A stretch of DNA of 64,000 bases, taken from Nonomuraea indica (GTDB taxonomy: Bacteria > Actinomycetota > Actinomycetes > Streptosporangiales > Streptosporangiaceae). The notes under the pieces were generated by a model. That model was not told the origin of the DNA. It did not search any database and was given only the letters and a program-made list of their open reading frames with translations. The stretch is from contig NZ_KZ559475.1 of NCBI RefSeq assembly GCF_002850745.1, positions 112,193-176,192 of the forward strand. Direction: 5' to 3'. Position 1 is the first letter of the stretch, and each line of letters starts with the position of its first letter. The position numbers were made by a program, and so were the translations under genes. This document shows positions 50,629 through 58,101 of this stretch, piece after piece.

Positions 50629-50906
50629 CGTCCACCGCCCCCGTCGGGTCCGGCGGCCTCGTGCCCGGTCGAGGCGAGCTTGCTGATCCTGATGCGCCAG
50701 GCGGCGGGCCCCTTGTCGAGGTACTCCCAGCCGTAGCCGCCCGGATGCTCCAGGTCGAACTCCTGCCGCAGGTGTCTCGGATCGTGGTTGTTGATCAGCA
50801 CGAAGGACTCGCCGACGGCGAGGTCGTCGAAGGCGGCGAAGATCCTGGGGTGCTTGTCGGGCTTGCGCAGGGGACGTACGTCGAGCTGTTGCTCCTGGTC
50901 GGGCAT
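50625..50906 (-). CDS. DUF2249 domain protein
   Basis: A 93-aa protein: LDVRPLRKPDKHPRIFAAFD, then SFVLINNHDPRHLRQEFDLE and YGWEYLDKGPAAWRIRISKL, the full DUF2249 pattern. The family is repeatedly found with hemerythrin-like, NsrR- or SufR-type and denitrification genes. Divergent from an HTH regulator whose operator candidate lies between them; cotranscribed with a methyltransferase. Confidence 0.88.
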   Translation of the reverse strand: MPDQEQQLDVRPLRKPDKHPRIFAAFDDLAVGESFVLINNHDPRHLRQEFDLEHPGGYGWEYLDKGPAAWRIRISKLASTGHEAAGPDGGGGR

Positions 50907-50928
50907 GGTGCTCCTCTCGGTCGCGCTA

Positions 50929-50953
50929 TTTATACAACCATATCTTGTGTAAA
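50929..50953. promoter_or_regulatory. Inverted-repeat operator in the DUF2249/regulator divergent promoter
   Basis: TTTATACAA-N7-TTGTGTAAA; arms match at 8/9 positions. It sits 22 bp from the DUF2249 start and 9 bp from the regulator start, in locally AT-rich sequence. Probable site of autoregulation. Confidence 0.65.
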
Positions 50954-50962
50954 CTATGCTCC

Positions 50963-51682
50963 ATGAGGAACGTGGACGACGAGGCGGGGGGCGGCAGCGG
51001 ATCCGCGGCGCCGGTCACCGGCCGGCGGCGGCTCGTCCTGACGGCGCTGCACGACTCCGCCACACCGCTCGGGGTGACGGACCTCGCCGAGCGGCTCGCG
51101 ATCCATCCCAACACGGTGCGTTTCCACCTCGATGCCCTGGTCGAGAGCGGCCGGGTCGAGCGGGTGCACGCCGCACCGGCCGGTCCGGGGCGACCGCCGC
51201 TGGTGTTCCGGGCCAGGCCGGGCATGGACCCCGCAGGGCCGCGCAGCTACCGGCTGCTGGCCCAGATCCTGGCCGGCCATGTGGCCGCCGGGCCGGAGCC
51301 CGCCGCCAGGGCGGCCGAGGCCGGGCGGGCCTGGGGCGGCTTCCTGGTCGACCGGCCGGCGACGCCCGGCGCGCCCACCCGGGAGGAGTCCGTGGACCGG
51401 CTGGTCCGCCTGCTCGACGACCTCGGGTTCGCGCCCGAGGAACGGCCGGGCGGCGACCAGGGGCGCATCGGGCTGCGGCACTGCCCGTTCCTCGAACTCG
51501 TCGACACGCAGGGCGCGGTGATCTGCCCCCTGCACCTCGGACTCATGCAGGGCGCGATGACGGCGCTCGGCGCCCCGGTGACGGTGGACCGGCTCGACCC
51601 CTTCGCCGAGCCCGACCTGTGCCTGGCACACCTCGCGACCGCGGGCGGAGACACCATGACCGGCCATCAGGACCGGTCCTGA
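50963..51682 (+). CDS. HTH regulator with C-terminal Cys cluster (SufR-like)
   Basis: A 239-aa winged-helix regulator (GVTDLAERLAIHPNTVRFHL, then DALVESGRVERV) with a C-terminal Cys pattern: HCPFLELVDTQGAVICPLHL and EPDLCLAHLA, i.e. three Cys spaced 13 and 31 residues apart. SufR-type repressors bind a Fe-S cluster through similar cysteines, so redox or NO sensing is plausible. Start MRNVDDEAGG chosen at the ATG. Confidence 0.85.
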   Translation: MRNVDDEAGGGSGSAAPVTGRRRLVLTALHDSATPLGVTDLAERLAIHPNTVRFHLDALVESGRVERVHAAPAGPGRPPLVFRARPGMDPAGPRSYRLLAQILAGHVAAGPEPAARAAEAGRAWGGFLVDRPATPGAPTREESVDRLVRLLDDLGFAPEERPGGDQGRIGLRHCPFLELVDTQGAVICPLHLGLMQGAMTALGAPVTVDRLDPFAEPDLCLAHLATAGGDTMTGHQDRS

Positions 51683-51697
51683 CCGAAAGGCGCCACC

Positions 51698-52039
51698 ATG
51701 CAGCACATCTCCCTGGACGCCCTGGTGGACGAGCACCTGACCGCCGCGCGGCAGGCCGCGAGCGGGCGCAGTGCGCGTACCGTCCACGGCGGGCAGGAGC
51801 ACTCCCTGCGCCAGACGCTGCTCGCGCTCGCCGCCGGACGCGGCCTGGACGAGCACGAGAGCCCCGGCGAGGCGACCCTGCAGGTGCTGCGCGGCCGCGT
51901 ACGCCTCGCGACCCGCCAGAACGCCTGGGAGGGGGCGGCGGGCGACTATGTCGTGATCCCGGCCGAACGGCACAGCCTGACCGCGGTCGACGACTCCGCC
52001 GTGCTGCTCACCGTGGCGGTCCGGCCCGCGGCGGGCTGA
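51698..52039 (+). CDS. Cupin-domain protein
   Basis: A 113-aa single cupin (LRQTLLALAAGRGLDEHESP, EATLQVLRGRVRLAT, GAAGDYVVIPAERHSLTAVD). The cupin metal ligands are largely conserved (HES, E, H). It follows the SufR-like regulator by 15 bp, so it is probably in the same transcript; a DUF2249 gene is divergent. Cupin plus DUF2249 plus a Fe-S-type regulator is a set I recall from nitrosative stress loci. Confidence 0.85.
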   Translation: MQHISLDALVDEHLTAARQAASGRSARTVHGGQEHSLRQTLLALAAGRGLDEHESPGEATLQVLRGRVRLATRQNAWEGAAGDYVVIPAERHSLTAVDDSAVLLTVAVRPAAG

Positions 52040-52055
52040 CCGCCGGCCGGGACGT

Positions 52056-52142
52056 GGAAGGCGGCCGGCGCGGTCAGGATCTACGGAAGGCGGCGGGCGC
52101 GGTCAGGATCTACGGAAGGCGGCCGGCGCGATCAGGATCTAC
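52056..52142. repeat. Three tandem 29-bp repeats
   Basis: Three adjacent copies (52056-52084, 52085-52113, 52114-52142) starting GGAAGGCGG and ending CAGGATCTAC, each differing by at most one base, plus a partial fourth. Located between the convergent cupin and methyltransferase genes. Confidence 0.85.
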
Positions 52143-52190
52143 GGACGGCCCGGCCGGCGGCGCCCGAGCGTCGGGGTGCTCGCCCGTTCC

Positions 52191-52703
52191 TCAAGATCGA
52201 CGGGCCTGGACGTGGACCAGGGGAGACGCGGCCACGGTCTCGACGTGGAAGCCCTCGGCCGTGACGGCCGGGGGGACCTTGACGGCGATCTCGGCGGCCT
52301 TCGCCTCGCCGGGCGCCTGCCAGAACAGGTGGAGCCTGCCGCCGGGGGCGAGCCAGCGGCTGATCAGCCCCAGCTCGCGAGCCGGTGACCGGACCCAGAA
52401 CAGGTTGACGTTGACGGCGAAGACCCGGTCGAAGGCGCCGTCCTCGAACGCGGCGTCCTCCAGGGCGGTCGTGTGCAGCACCGCCGTGCCGGCGGCGACC
52501 GCCGCCGCGTTGCGCTCCTTCGCGGCGGCCGTCGCCGTGTGCGAGCGGTCGATGGCCGTGATCGTTCCGCCGGCCAGCCGTTCGCAGACGAGGGCGACGG
52601 CGGCGCCGCGGCCACAGCCGATCTCGAGGACGCGGTCGGCGGGCCCGAGGCCCATCATCTCCACCGCCCGCACCAGGCGGTCAGGGGTCGCTGCGGCAGG
52701 CAT
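52191..52703 (-). CDS. Small class I SAM-dependent methyltransferase
   Basis: A 170-aa methyltransferase core: RVLEIGCGRGAAVALVCERL (motif I), TITAIDRSH, FDRVFAVNVNLFWVRSP and WLAPGGRLHLFWQAPGE. No extra substrate domain, so the target is unknown. Ends the gene-free stretch with the 29-bp repeats; convergent with the cupin gene. Confidence 0.87.
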   Translation of the reverse strand: MPAAATPDRLVRAVEMMGLGPADRVLEIGCGRGAAVALVCERLAGGTITAIDRSHTATAAAKERNAAAVAAGTAVLHTTALEDAAFEDGAFDRVFAVNVNLFWVRSPARELGLISRWLAPGGRLHLFWQAPGEAKAAEIAVKVPPAVTAEGFHVETVAASPLVHVQARRS

Positions 52704-52712
52704 GATCCCAAA

Positions 52713-53666
52713 CTAGCAGCGGTGGCGGCCGGAGGCAGGCGCGGTCACGGCCTTGTCACCGGGTCCGGGGCCGGTGGCGTGAGCCGCGGCGCGCGGCCGC
52801 GATCTCCTGGAGAGCAGGCGGGCCGCTGCGGGCTGGCCGAGCAGGATGCCGAGGACGACCAGGACGAGCCCGGCGAGCTGCTGCGGCGTGAGCGTCTCGC
52901 CGGCGAGCGCGGTGCCGAGCAGGACGCCGGTCAGCGGGTTGAGCAGGCCGATGAGCCCCACCGTCCCCGCACTGAGATGCCGCAGCCCCTGGAACCAGGC
53001 GGCACAAGCGAGGGCCGTCGCGACGACCGTCAGGTAGCCGAAGCCGAGCAGCGTGGGCCCGTCCAGGGGCGGCGGCGGCCCCTCCACGGCGACGGCGACC
53101 GGGACCAGCACGGCCCCGCCGGCGACGAGCTGCCACGAGGTGAGCGAGAACACGTCGATCCCCTGACTCCACCGCTTGGCCAGCACGTAGCCGAGGGACG
53201 ACATGACCATGGCGAGGACCGAGGCCAGCACGCCGGCCGCGTCGACGGCGGCCGTGCCGTCGAGGAGCAGGAGGCAGACTCCGCCGATGCCGACGCACGC
53301 GCCGGCCAGGTGCGTCACCCGCGGCCGTTCGGCGAGCGCCGCCCAGGCGAACAGCATCATCACGACCGGTGAGGTCGCCATGACCGTCGAGGCGATGCTC
53401 GTCGGGAGCGTCTGCGCCGCCAGGTAGACCAGGGCGAAGAACGCGCCCATGTTGAGCGTGCCGAGCACGAGCGACTTCCACCACCACGAGCCGCGCGGCA
53501 GCTTCCTGGCCACGAGGAGCAGGAGCAGGCCCGCGGGCAGCGCGCGGATGGCGGCGCCGTAGAGCGGATGGTCGGGCGGCAGGAACCGGTGGGTGACGAG
53601 ATAGGTGGAGCCCCAGGCCACCGGGGCGATCGCGGTGACGGCCGCCCACCGGAGATTAGCTTCCAT
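52713..53666 (-). CDS. EamA-family drug/metabolite transporter
   Basis: A 317-aa permease with ten predicted TM helices in two EamA repeats (NLRWAAVTAIAPVAWGSTYL at the start, ALACAAWFQGLRHLSAGTVG, LLNPLTGVLLGTALAGETL). It exports or imports a small metabolite. The start ATG (53666, or in-frame 53687) lies inside a perfect palindrome, and a MarR gene is divergent, so repression by MarR is likely. C-terminal tail is hydrophilic. Confidence 0.88.
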   Translation of the reverse strand: MEANLRWAAVTAIAPVAWGSTYLVTHRFLPPDHPLYGAAIRALPAGLLLLLVARKLPRGSWWWKSLVLGTLNMGAFFALVYLAAQTLPTSIASTVMATSPVVMMLFAWAALAERPRVTHLAGACVGIGGVCLLLLDGTAAVDAAGVLASVLAMVMSSLGYVLAKRWSQGIDVFSLTSWQLVAGGAVLVPVAVAVEGPPPPLDGPTLLGFGYLTVVATALACAAWFQGLRHLSAGTVGLIGLLNPLTGVLLGTALAGETLTPQQLAGLVLVVLGILLGQPAAARLLSRRSRPRAAAHATGPGPGDKAVTAPASGRHRC

Positions 53667-53697
53667 GGAAGCTAATATAGCTTCCATGGAAGATATA
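53656..53697. promoter_or_regulatory. Double palindromic operator between EamA and MarR genes
   Basis: Two copies of AGCTTCCATGGAAG with centres exactly 21 bp apart (53665.5 and 53686.5). The first extends to a perfect 20-bp palindrome TTAGCTTCCATGGAAGCTAA; the second has a 12-bp perfect core. Confidence 0.85.
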
Positions 53698-53705
53698 GTG
53701 GCGGG

Positions 53706-54266
53706 GTGAGCGAAAACCTCGACCATGTGGCCCGGATCCAGCGGGCGTGGGCGCGTGAGCGGCCCGACGTGGACGTGAGCCCGCAAGGCGTGATCGGACG
53801 GTTGCACCGGCTGGCCGATCACCTGACCGCGCGGCTGTGCGTCGTCTACCGCCGTTACGGGCTGGGGGAGGGCGACTTCGACGTGCTCGCCGCCCTGCGC
53901 CGCGCCGGCGAGCCGTTCGAGCGCGCGCCCGGCGAGCTGGCCTCGCACACCATGGTCACGACGGGGGCCATGACCAAGCGCGTGGACCGGCTCGAACAGG
54001 CCGGGCTCGTCACCCGCCGCCGCAGCGCGCGGGACGGCCGGGGGCGGGTCGTGGCCCTCACCCCGGCGGGCAGGGAGCTGATCGACCAGGCGTTCACCGA
54101 GCACATGCGCAACGAGCGCCGGCTGCTCGACTGCCTGACGCCGGAGCAGGCCGGCCAGCTGGAGTCGCTGCTCACCGCCTGGCTGGCCTGCTTCGAGACG
54201 CCTCACGAGACGCCTCACGAGACGCCTCACGAGACGCCTCGGGAAGCGCGTCCCCGTGCGGGGTGA
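53706..54266 (+). CDS. MarR-family transcriptional regulator
   Basis: A 186-aa winged-HTH regulator (DHLTARLCVVYRRYGLGEGD, PGELASHTMVTTGAMTKRVD, RLEQAGLVTRRRSARDGRGR). GTG start 9 bp from the operator. The C-terminus ends in an in-frame repeat (ETPH x3 then ETPREARP) from a 12-bp microsatellite at about 54196-54240, beyond the usual MarR end. Divergent from the EamA exporter it probably controls. Confidence 0.9.
   Translation: MSENLDHVARIQRAWARERPDVDVSPQGVIGRLHRLADHLTARLCVVYRRYGLGEGDFDVLAALRRAGEPFERAPGELASHTMVTTGAMTKRVDRLEQAGLVTRRRSARDGRGRVVALTPAGRELIDQAFTEHMRNERRLLDCLTPEQAGQLESLLTAWLACFETPHETPHETPHETPREARPRAG
54196..54243. repeat. 12-bp microsatellite in the MarR 3' end
   Basis: GAGACGCCTCAC in three perfect copies and one partial, encoding ETPH units in frame. 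Confidence 0.8.
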
Positions 54267-54390
54267 CGGGGCAGGAGGGCGGGCGCCGCGGTGAGCGTGA
54301 GGTGGTCCGTACGGGGGCGGCCGTGGACCACGCACCGGATCTCCACCGCTTCTCCACGGAGGCTGCACGGCGGTGTGCTTCGCTGAGTTC

Positions 54391-55155
54391 ATGATCGATA
54401 ACAGAGCTCCGGACCCCGTCGCCTACCTGGACCAGGTCGCCGCCAGCGCGCCGGGGCAGGGATTCAAACAGCGGGTGCTCCGCCTGATGGAGCTGAGTCC
54501 CGGGCACACCGTCGTGGACATCGGCTGCGGCCCGGGCACCGACCTCGGCGCGATGGCGGCCGCCGTGGCGCCGGGCGGCACGGTCGTCGGCGTCGACCGG
54601 GACCCCATGATGGTCGAGGTGGCCAGGAGCCGGCTGGCGGGGACGGCCGGCGTGCGGGTCCGGCACGGCGACGCGCACGCGTTGCCGCTGGCGGACGGCA
54701 TCGCCGACCGGGCCCGTACCGACCGCGTGCTCCAGCACGTGGACGACCCGGCGCGGGCGCTCGCCGAGGTGCGGCGGATGCTCCGGCCGGGAGGGCGCGC
54801 CCTGCTCGCCGAACCCGACTGGGACGGCCTGCTGATCGACTCGGCCGAGCCTGAGCTGAGCCGCCGGCTGACGCGTTTCATCGCCACGGAGATCGTCCGC
54901 AACGCGACCGTCGGCCGGAGCCTGGCCCGGCTGTGCGCCGGCGTCGGGCTCGCCGTGCGGTCCGTCGAGACGCACACGCCGGTGCTCCGCGACTTCGGCA
55001 CCGCCGACCGGCTGCTCGGGCTGCGGCGCAACGTGCGCCGGGCCGTCCGGGCGGGTCACCTCGACGGCGGAGCCGAGGAGTGGATCGAGGCCGTCGCCGC
55101 GCGGCCGTTCCTGGCCACGTTCATGATGTTCCTGGTCACGGCCGAGGTGGCGTGA
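54391..55155 (+). CDS. Class I SAM-dependent methyltransferase
   Basis: A 254-aa methyltransferase: TVVDIGCGPGTDLGAMAAAV (motif I), VVGVDRDPMMVEVARSRLAG and LPLADGIADRARTDRVLQHV, with MLRPGGRALLAEPDWDGLLI. The N-terminal YLDQVAASAPGQGFKQRVLR resembles methyltransferases acting on lipid or polyketide substrates. ATG at 54391 chosen for family length. Alone between MarR and GlxA genes. Confidence 0.88.
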   Translation: MIDNRAPDPVAYLDQVAASAPGQGFKQRVLRLMELSPGHTVVDIGCGPGTDLGAMAAAVAPGGTVVGVDRDPMMVEVARSRLAGTAGVRVRHGDAHALPLADGIADRARTDRVLQHVDDPARALAEVRRMLRPGGRALLAEPDWDGLLIDSAEPELSRRLTRFIATEIVRNATVGRSLARLCAGVGLAVRSVETHTPVLRDFGTADRLLGLRRNVRRAVRAGHLDGGAEEWIEAVAARPFLATFMMFLVTAEVA

Positions 55156-55201
55156 AGTGCAATGACCGTGTCATTGACGCCATGGCCGCACCCTGATCAG
55201 C

Positions 55202-56176
55202 ATGAAGGACATGGCCAGGCGGATCGTGATCGTGGTCTTCGACGGGTTCCAGCTCTTCGACATGGCGGGGCCCGCCGACGTGTTCGCGCTGGACTCCATG
55301 TTCGCGGGCGGCGACGGCTACCGGGTCGAGCTCGCCGCCGTACGCGCGGGTGAGGTCACCGCGCAGAACGGCGTCACGATCGCCGTGCGGACACCGCTCG
55401 GCCGGATCGGCGGCGACGTCGACACGCTGATGGTGGTGGGAGGCTTCTCCACCGGCGAGTGGATGCGCGACCGGGAGCTGGTGGAGGGCGTCCACCGGCT
55501 GGCCGGTACGGCGCGCCGCGTCACCTCCGTCTGCAGCGGCGCGCTCATCCTGGCCGAGGCGGGGCTGCTCGACGGGCGGCGGGCCACCACCCACTGGCTG
55601 GCCTCCGACGTGCTCCGCGACCGCTACCCGGCCGTCGAGGTGGACGCCGACCCCATCTACATCAGGGACGGCGACACCTGGACCTCCGCCGGGGTCAGCG
55701 CGGGCGTGGACCTGGCGCTGGCTCTCGTCGCCGAGGACCACGGCCACGAGCTGGCCCGGCGGGTCGCCTGCTGTCTCGTCGTGTACCTGCACCGGCCCGG
55801 CGGGCAGAGCCAGTTCAGCGCCCCGATGAGGGTGGCCGCGCCACGCAGCGAACCGTTGCGGGAGCTGCAGGCGTACATCGACGCCCACCCGGCCGCCGAC
55901 CTGCGCGTGCCCGCGCTGGCCAGGCGGGCGGGGATGAGCGAGCGGCACTTCTCGCGCGTCTTCACCGACCAGACCGGTCTCCCGCCCGGCCGGTACGTCG
56001 AACGGGCCCGAGCCGACACGGCCCGGCGGCTGCTGGAGACCACCGACCACCCGCTCGACCGGGTGGCCAGGGAGTCGGGCCTCGGCCGGCCGGAGACCCT
56101 CTACCGCGTCTTCCGCCGCACCTGGCGCGTCTCACCCGGTGACTACCGTCGCCGGTTCCGAACGAAGGAGGCCTGA
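55202..56176 (+). CDS. GlxA-type regulator: DJ-1/PfpI domain plus AraC HTH
   Basis: A 324-aa transcriptional regulator. Residues 5-180 form a class I amidotransferase-like (DJ-1/PfpI) domain (IVVFDGFQLFDMAGPADVFA) with the nucleophile-like Cys in VTSVCSGALILAEAG; the C-terminal 100 residues are an AraC HTH (LARRAGMSERHFSRVFTDQT, ARESGLGRPETLYRVFRRTW). The neighbouring PfpI gene starts 2 bp after its stop, so the two form an operon. Confidence 0.9.
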   Translation: MKDMARRIVIVVFDGFQLFDMAGPADVFALDSMFAGGDGYRVELAAVRAGEVTAQNGVTIAVRTPLGRIGGDVDTLMVVGGFSTGEWMRDRELVEGVHRLAGTARRVTSVCSGALILAEAGLLDGRRATTHWLASDVLRDRYPAVEVDADPIYIRDGDTWTSAGVSAGVDLALALVAEDHGHELARRVACCLVVYLHRPGGQSQFSAPMRVAAPRSEPLRELQAYIDAHPAADLRVPALARRAGMSERHFSRVFTDQTGLPPGRYVERARADTARRLLETTDHPLDRVARESGLGRPETLYRVFRRTWRVSPGDYRRRFRTKEA

Positions 56177-56178
56177 TC

Positions 56179-56784
56179 ATGCACGTCGCGATTCCCCTCT
56201 ATCCGGACTTCACCGCGCTCGACGCCGTCGGACCGTACACGGTGCTCGCCTTCGCGCCCGGCGTGACGGTCACGTTCGTCGCCGGCGAGGCCGGGCCGGT
56301 CACCGACGACCAGGGCACGCTCACGCTGACGGCCACCGCCGGCTACGCCGACCTGCCCCGGCCGGACGTGATCGTGGTGCCCGGCGGGATAGGCACCTTC
56401 GCCGCGCTGGAGGACCGGGCGCTGGTCGACTGGATCAGGACGGCCCACGAGCACGCCCGGTGGACCACCTCCGTGTGCAGCGGCGCGCTGCTGCTGGGAG
56501 CGGCCGGCCTGCTCGGCGGGCTGAAGGCCACGACGCACTGGGCGATCCTCGACCACCTGTCCCGCTACGGAGCCGAGCCGGTCGGCGAGCGGGTGGTGAC
56601 GCAGGGCCGGATCGTGACGGCCGCCGGCGTGTCGGCCGGCATCGACATGGCCCTCACCCTGCTCGCCGCGGCGAGCGACGAGGAGACGGCGCGGGCCGTC
56701 CAGCTCGCCATCGAGTACGACCCGCGGCCGCCGTTCCCCATGGACCGGACACTGGCCGAGAAGGCCATCGGCCTTCTCGGCTAG
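56179..56784 (+). CDS. DJ-1/PfpI family protein
   Basis: A 201-aa single-domain DJ-1/PfpI protein (MHVAIPLYPDFTALDAVGPY) with the nucleophile Cys in TTSVCSGALLLGAAGLLGG and the following ATTHW. It resembles the N-terminal domain of the upstream GlxA-type regulator, 2 bp away, suggesting a shared origin and a shared ligand. Possible enzymes of the family are hydratases or isonitrile hydratases; no assignment made. Confidence 0.87.
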   Translation: MHVAIPLYPDFTALDAVGPYTVLAFAPGVTVTFVAGEAGPVTDDQGTLTLTATAGYADLPRPDVIVVPGGIGTFAALEDRALVDWIRTAHEHARWTTSVCSGALLLGAAGLLGGLKATTHWAILDHLSRYGAEPVGERVVTQGRIVTAAGVSAGIDMALTLLAAASDEETARAVQLAIEYDPRPPFPMDRTLAEKAIGLLG

Positions 56785-56866
56785 CGCCCCGTGCTGATCA
56801 GCGCGGGAAAGGTGCCGGGAGCCTCCCCGCGGGTAGGGGAGGCTCGGAAGCGAGGAGGTGGGCGCC

Positions 56867-57136
56867 GTGAACGACAAGCACTGGGACGTGCAGATCGACA
56901 TCACCGAGGACGACGACGTCACGACGGCGCGGGCCGTCCTGACCATGCCCGAGCAGTCGCGGCTCATGGGCCACGGCGAGGCGCACCGTAACCCGGTCGA
57001 CCCGCCGGCGGCGGCGATCGGCGACGAGCTGGCCGCCGCGCGGGCCCTGGACGACCTGACCCAGCAGCTGCTCAGCGTGGCCAACCAGGACGTGGTGCGC
57101 AACGCCAGGTCGCGGACGCCGATGCCGCCCGCCTGA
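56867..57136 (+). CDS. DUF1876 domain protein
   Basis: An 89-aa acidic protein (NDKHWDVQIDITEDDDVTTA, then AHRNPVDPPAAAIGDELAAA and RALDDLTQQLLSVANQDVV). Matches the actinobacterial DUF1876 family of unknown function. GTG start with GAGGAGG about 8 bp upstream. Overlaps no other gene; a GNAT acetyltransferase gene follows 35 bp downstream. Confidence 0.87.
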   Translation: MNDKHWDVQIDITEDDDVTTARAVLTMPEQSRLMGHGEAHRNPVDPPAAAIGDELAAARALDDLTQQLLSVANQDVVRNARSRTPMPPA

Positions 57137-57171
57137 GGCCGGCGGGCGGCGGTGCCCGTACGCTGGAACGC

Positions 57172-57699
57172 GTGATCCGACCAGCGACTCCCGCCGACGT
57201 GCCCGCCATCCTGCAGCTCATCCGTGACCTCGCGACGTACGAGAAGTCGGCGCACGAGGTCCGCGCCGACGAGGCGCAGTTGCGTGCCGCCCTGTTCGGC
57301 CCTGAGCCCGCCGTCTTCGCCCACGTGGCGGTGGACACGCTGGAGGGGGACACGCTGGAGGGGGACACGCTGGAGGGGGACACGGGCGAGGTGGTGGGCT
57401 TCGCCTTGTGGTTCCTCAACTTCTCCACCTGGCGTGGCACCCACGGGATCTATCTGGAGGACCTGTACGTGCGCCCGGACCGGCGCGGCGGCGGCCACGG
57501 CCGGGCGCTGCTCGCCGAGCTGGCCTGCATCTGCGTCGAGCGCGGCTACCAGCGGCTCGAATGGTCGGTGCTCGACTGGAACGAGCCCGCCATCGGCTTC
57601 TACCGGGCGGTGGGGGCGGCGCCGATGTCGGAGTGGACCGTGTTCCGGCTGACCGACGAGCCGCTGCTGCGGATGGCGGAGGGGGCCGCGCGCCACTGA
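57172..57699 (+). CDS. GNAT-family N-acetyltransferase with internal repeat
   Basis: A 175-aa GNAT: IRPATPADVPAILQLIRDLA at the start, GIYLEDLYVRPDRRGGGHGR (acetyl-CoA-binding Q/RxxGxG/A) and QRLEWSVLDWNEPAIGFYRA, resembling spermidine/spermine N-acetyltransferases. Between strands beta2 and beta3 a 15-bp tandem repeat adds DTLEGDTLEGDTLEGD (residues 55-70), probably an exposed loop. GTG start. A terminator follows. Confidence 0.9.
   Translation: MIRPATPADVPAILQLIRDLATYEKSAHEVRADEAQLRAALFGPEPAVFAHVAVDTLEGDTLEGDTLEGDTGEVVGFALWFLNFSTWRGTHGIYLEDLYVRPDRRGGGHGRALLAELACICVERGYQRLEWSVLDWNEPAIGFYRAVGAAPMSEWTVFRLTDEPLLRMAEGAARH
57334..57381. repeat. 15-bp in-frame tandem repeat in the GNAT gene
   Basis: GACACGCTGGAGGGG repeated three times, then a partial copy; encodes DTLEG units. 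Confidence 0.85.
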
Positions 57700-57708
57700 G
57701 GCCCGGAC

Positions 57709-57751
57709 GCGGTTCGCCGCGGGCCGCCTCGGCGGTCCCGCGGCGAACCGC
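57709..57751. terminator. Bidirectional hairpin terminator
   Basis: Fifteen-bp perfect arms (57709-57723 and 57737-57751) with a 13-nt loop, between the convergent GNAT and 57760 genes. Confidence 0.8.
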
Positions 57752-57759
57752 TACGTGCG

Positions 57760-58077
57760 CTACACGCCGGTGTGCGAGCGCTGCGTCATCCCGCTCGACG
57801 CGCGGTCGAACATCTCGGACTCCGTGCGCCCGGTCTCCATCTCGCGCATCTCCTCGGGCCGCGACTGCATCTCCTCCAGCCGCAGCGCGACGCCCAGGGC
57901 GTAGAACGTGGGCGCCCACTCGCCGACGAAGATCCCCCAGCGGTCGGCCCTGTCGAGGCCCGCGCGCTCCGCCGTGGTCGACATGACCCACGAGGCGAAG
58001 GCCAGACCGATCGAGGCCGTTCCGGCCATGTACGCGTGATGGGACCTGATGCCCATCTTGTGCAGCATTCTGATCAT
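57760..58077 (-). CDS. Hypothetical small protein with hydrophobic segments
   Basis: A 105-aa protein (MIRMLHKMGIRSHHAYMAGT) with a moderately hydrophobic stretch at about 16-33 (MAGTASIGLAFASWVM) and another at 48-65 (WGIFVGEWAPTFYALGVAL). The remainder is charged (RLEEMQSRPEEMREMETGR). No family recognised. Ends at the convergent terminator; the next gene upstream on the same strand is a WYL regulator. The protein may be membrane-associated. Confidence 0.7.
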   Translation of the reverse strand: MIRMLHKMGIRSHHAYMAGTASIGLAFASWVMSTTAERAGLDRADRWGIFVGEWAPTFYALGVALRLEEMQSRPEEMREMETGRTESEMFDRASSGMTQRSHTGV

Positions 58078-58101
58078 GATTCCCCCCTTGATGAGGTGCT
58101 G

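Noticed and set aside
52713..54392. 559-aa version of the EamA transporter
   Set aside because: The first 230 residues are the antisense of the MarR gene; the transporter starts at 53666 or 53687.
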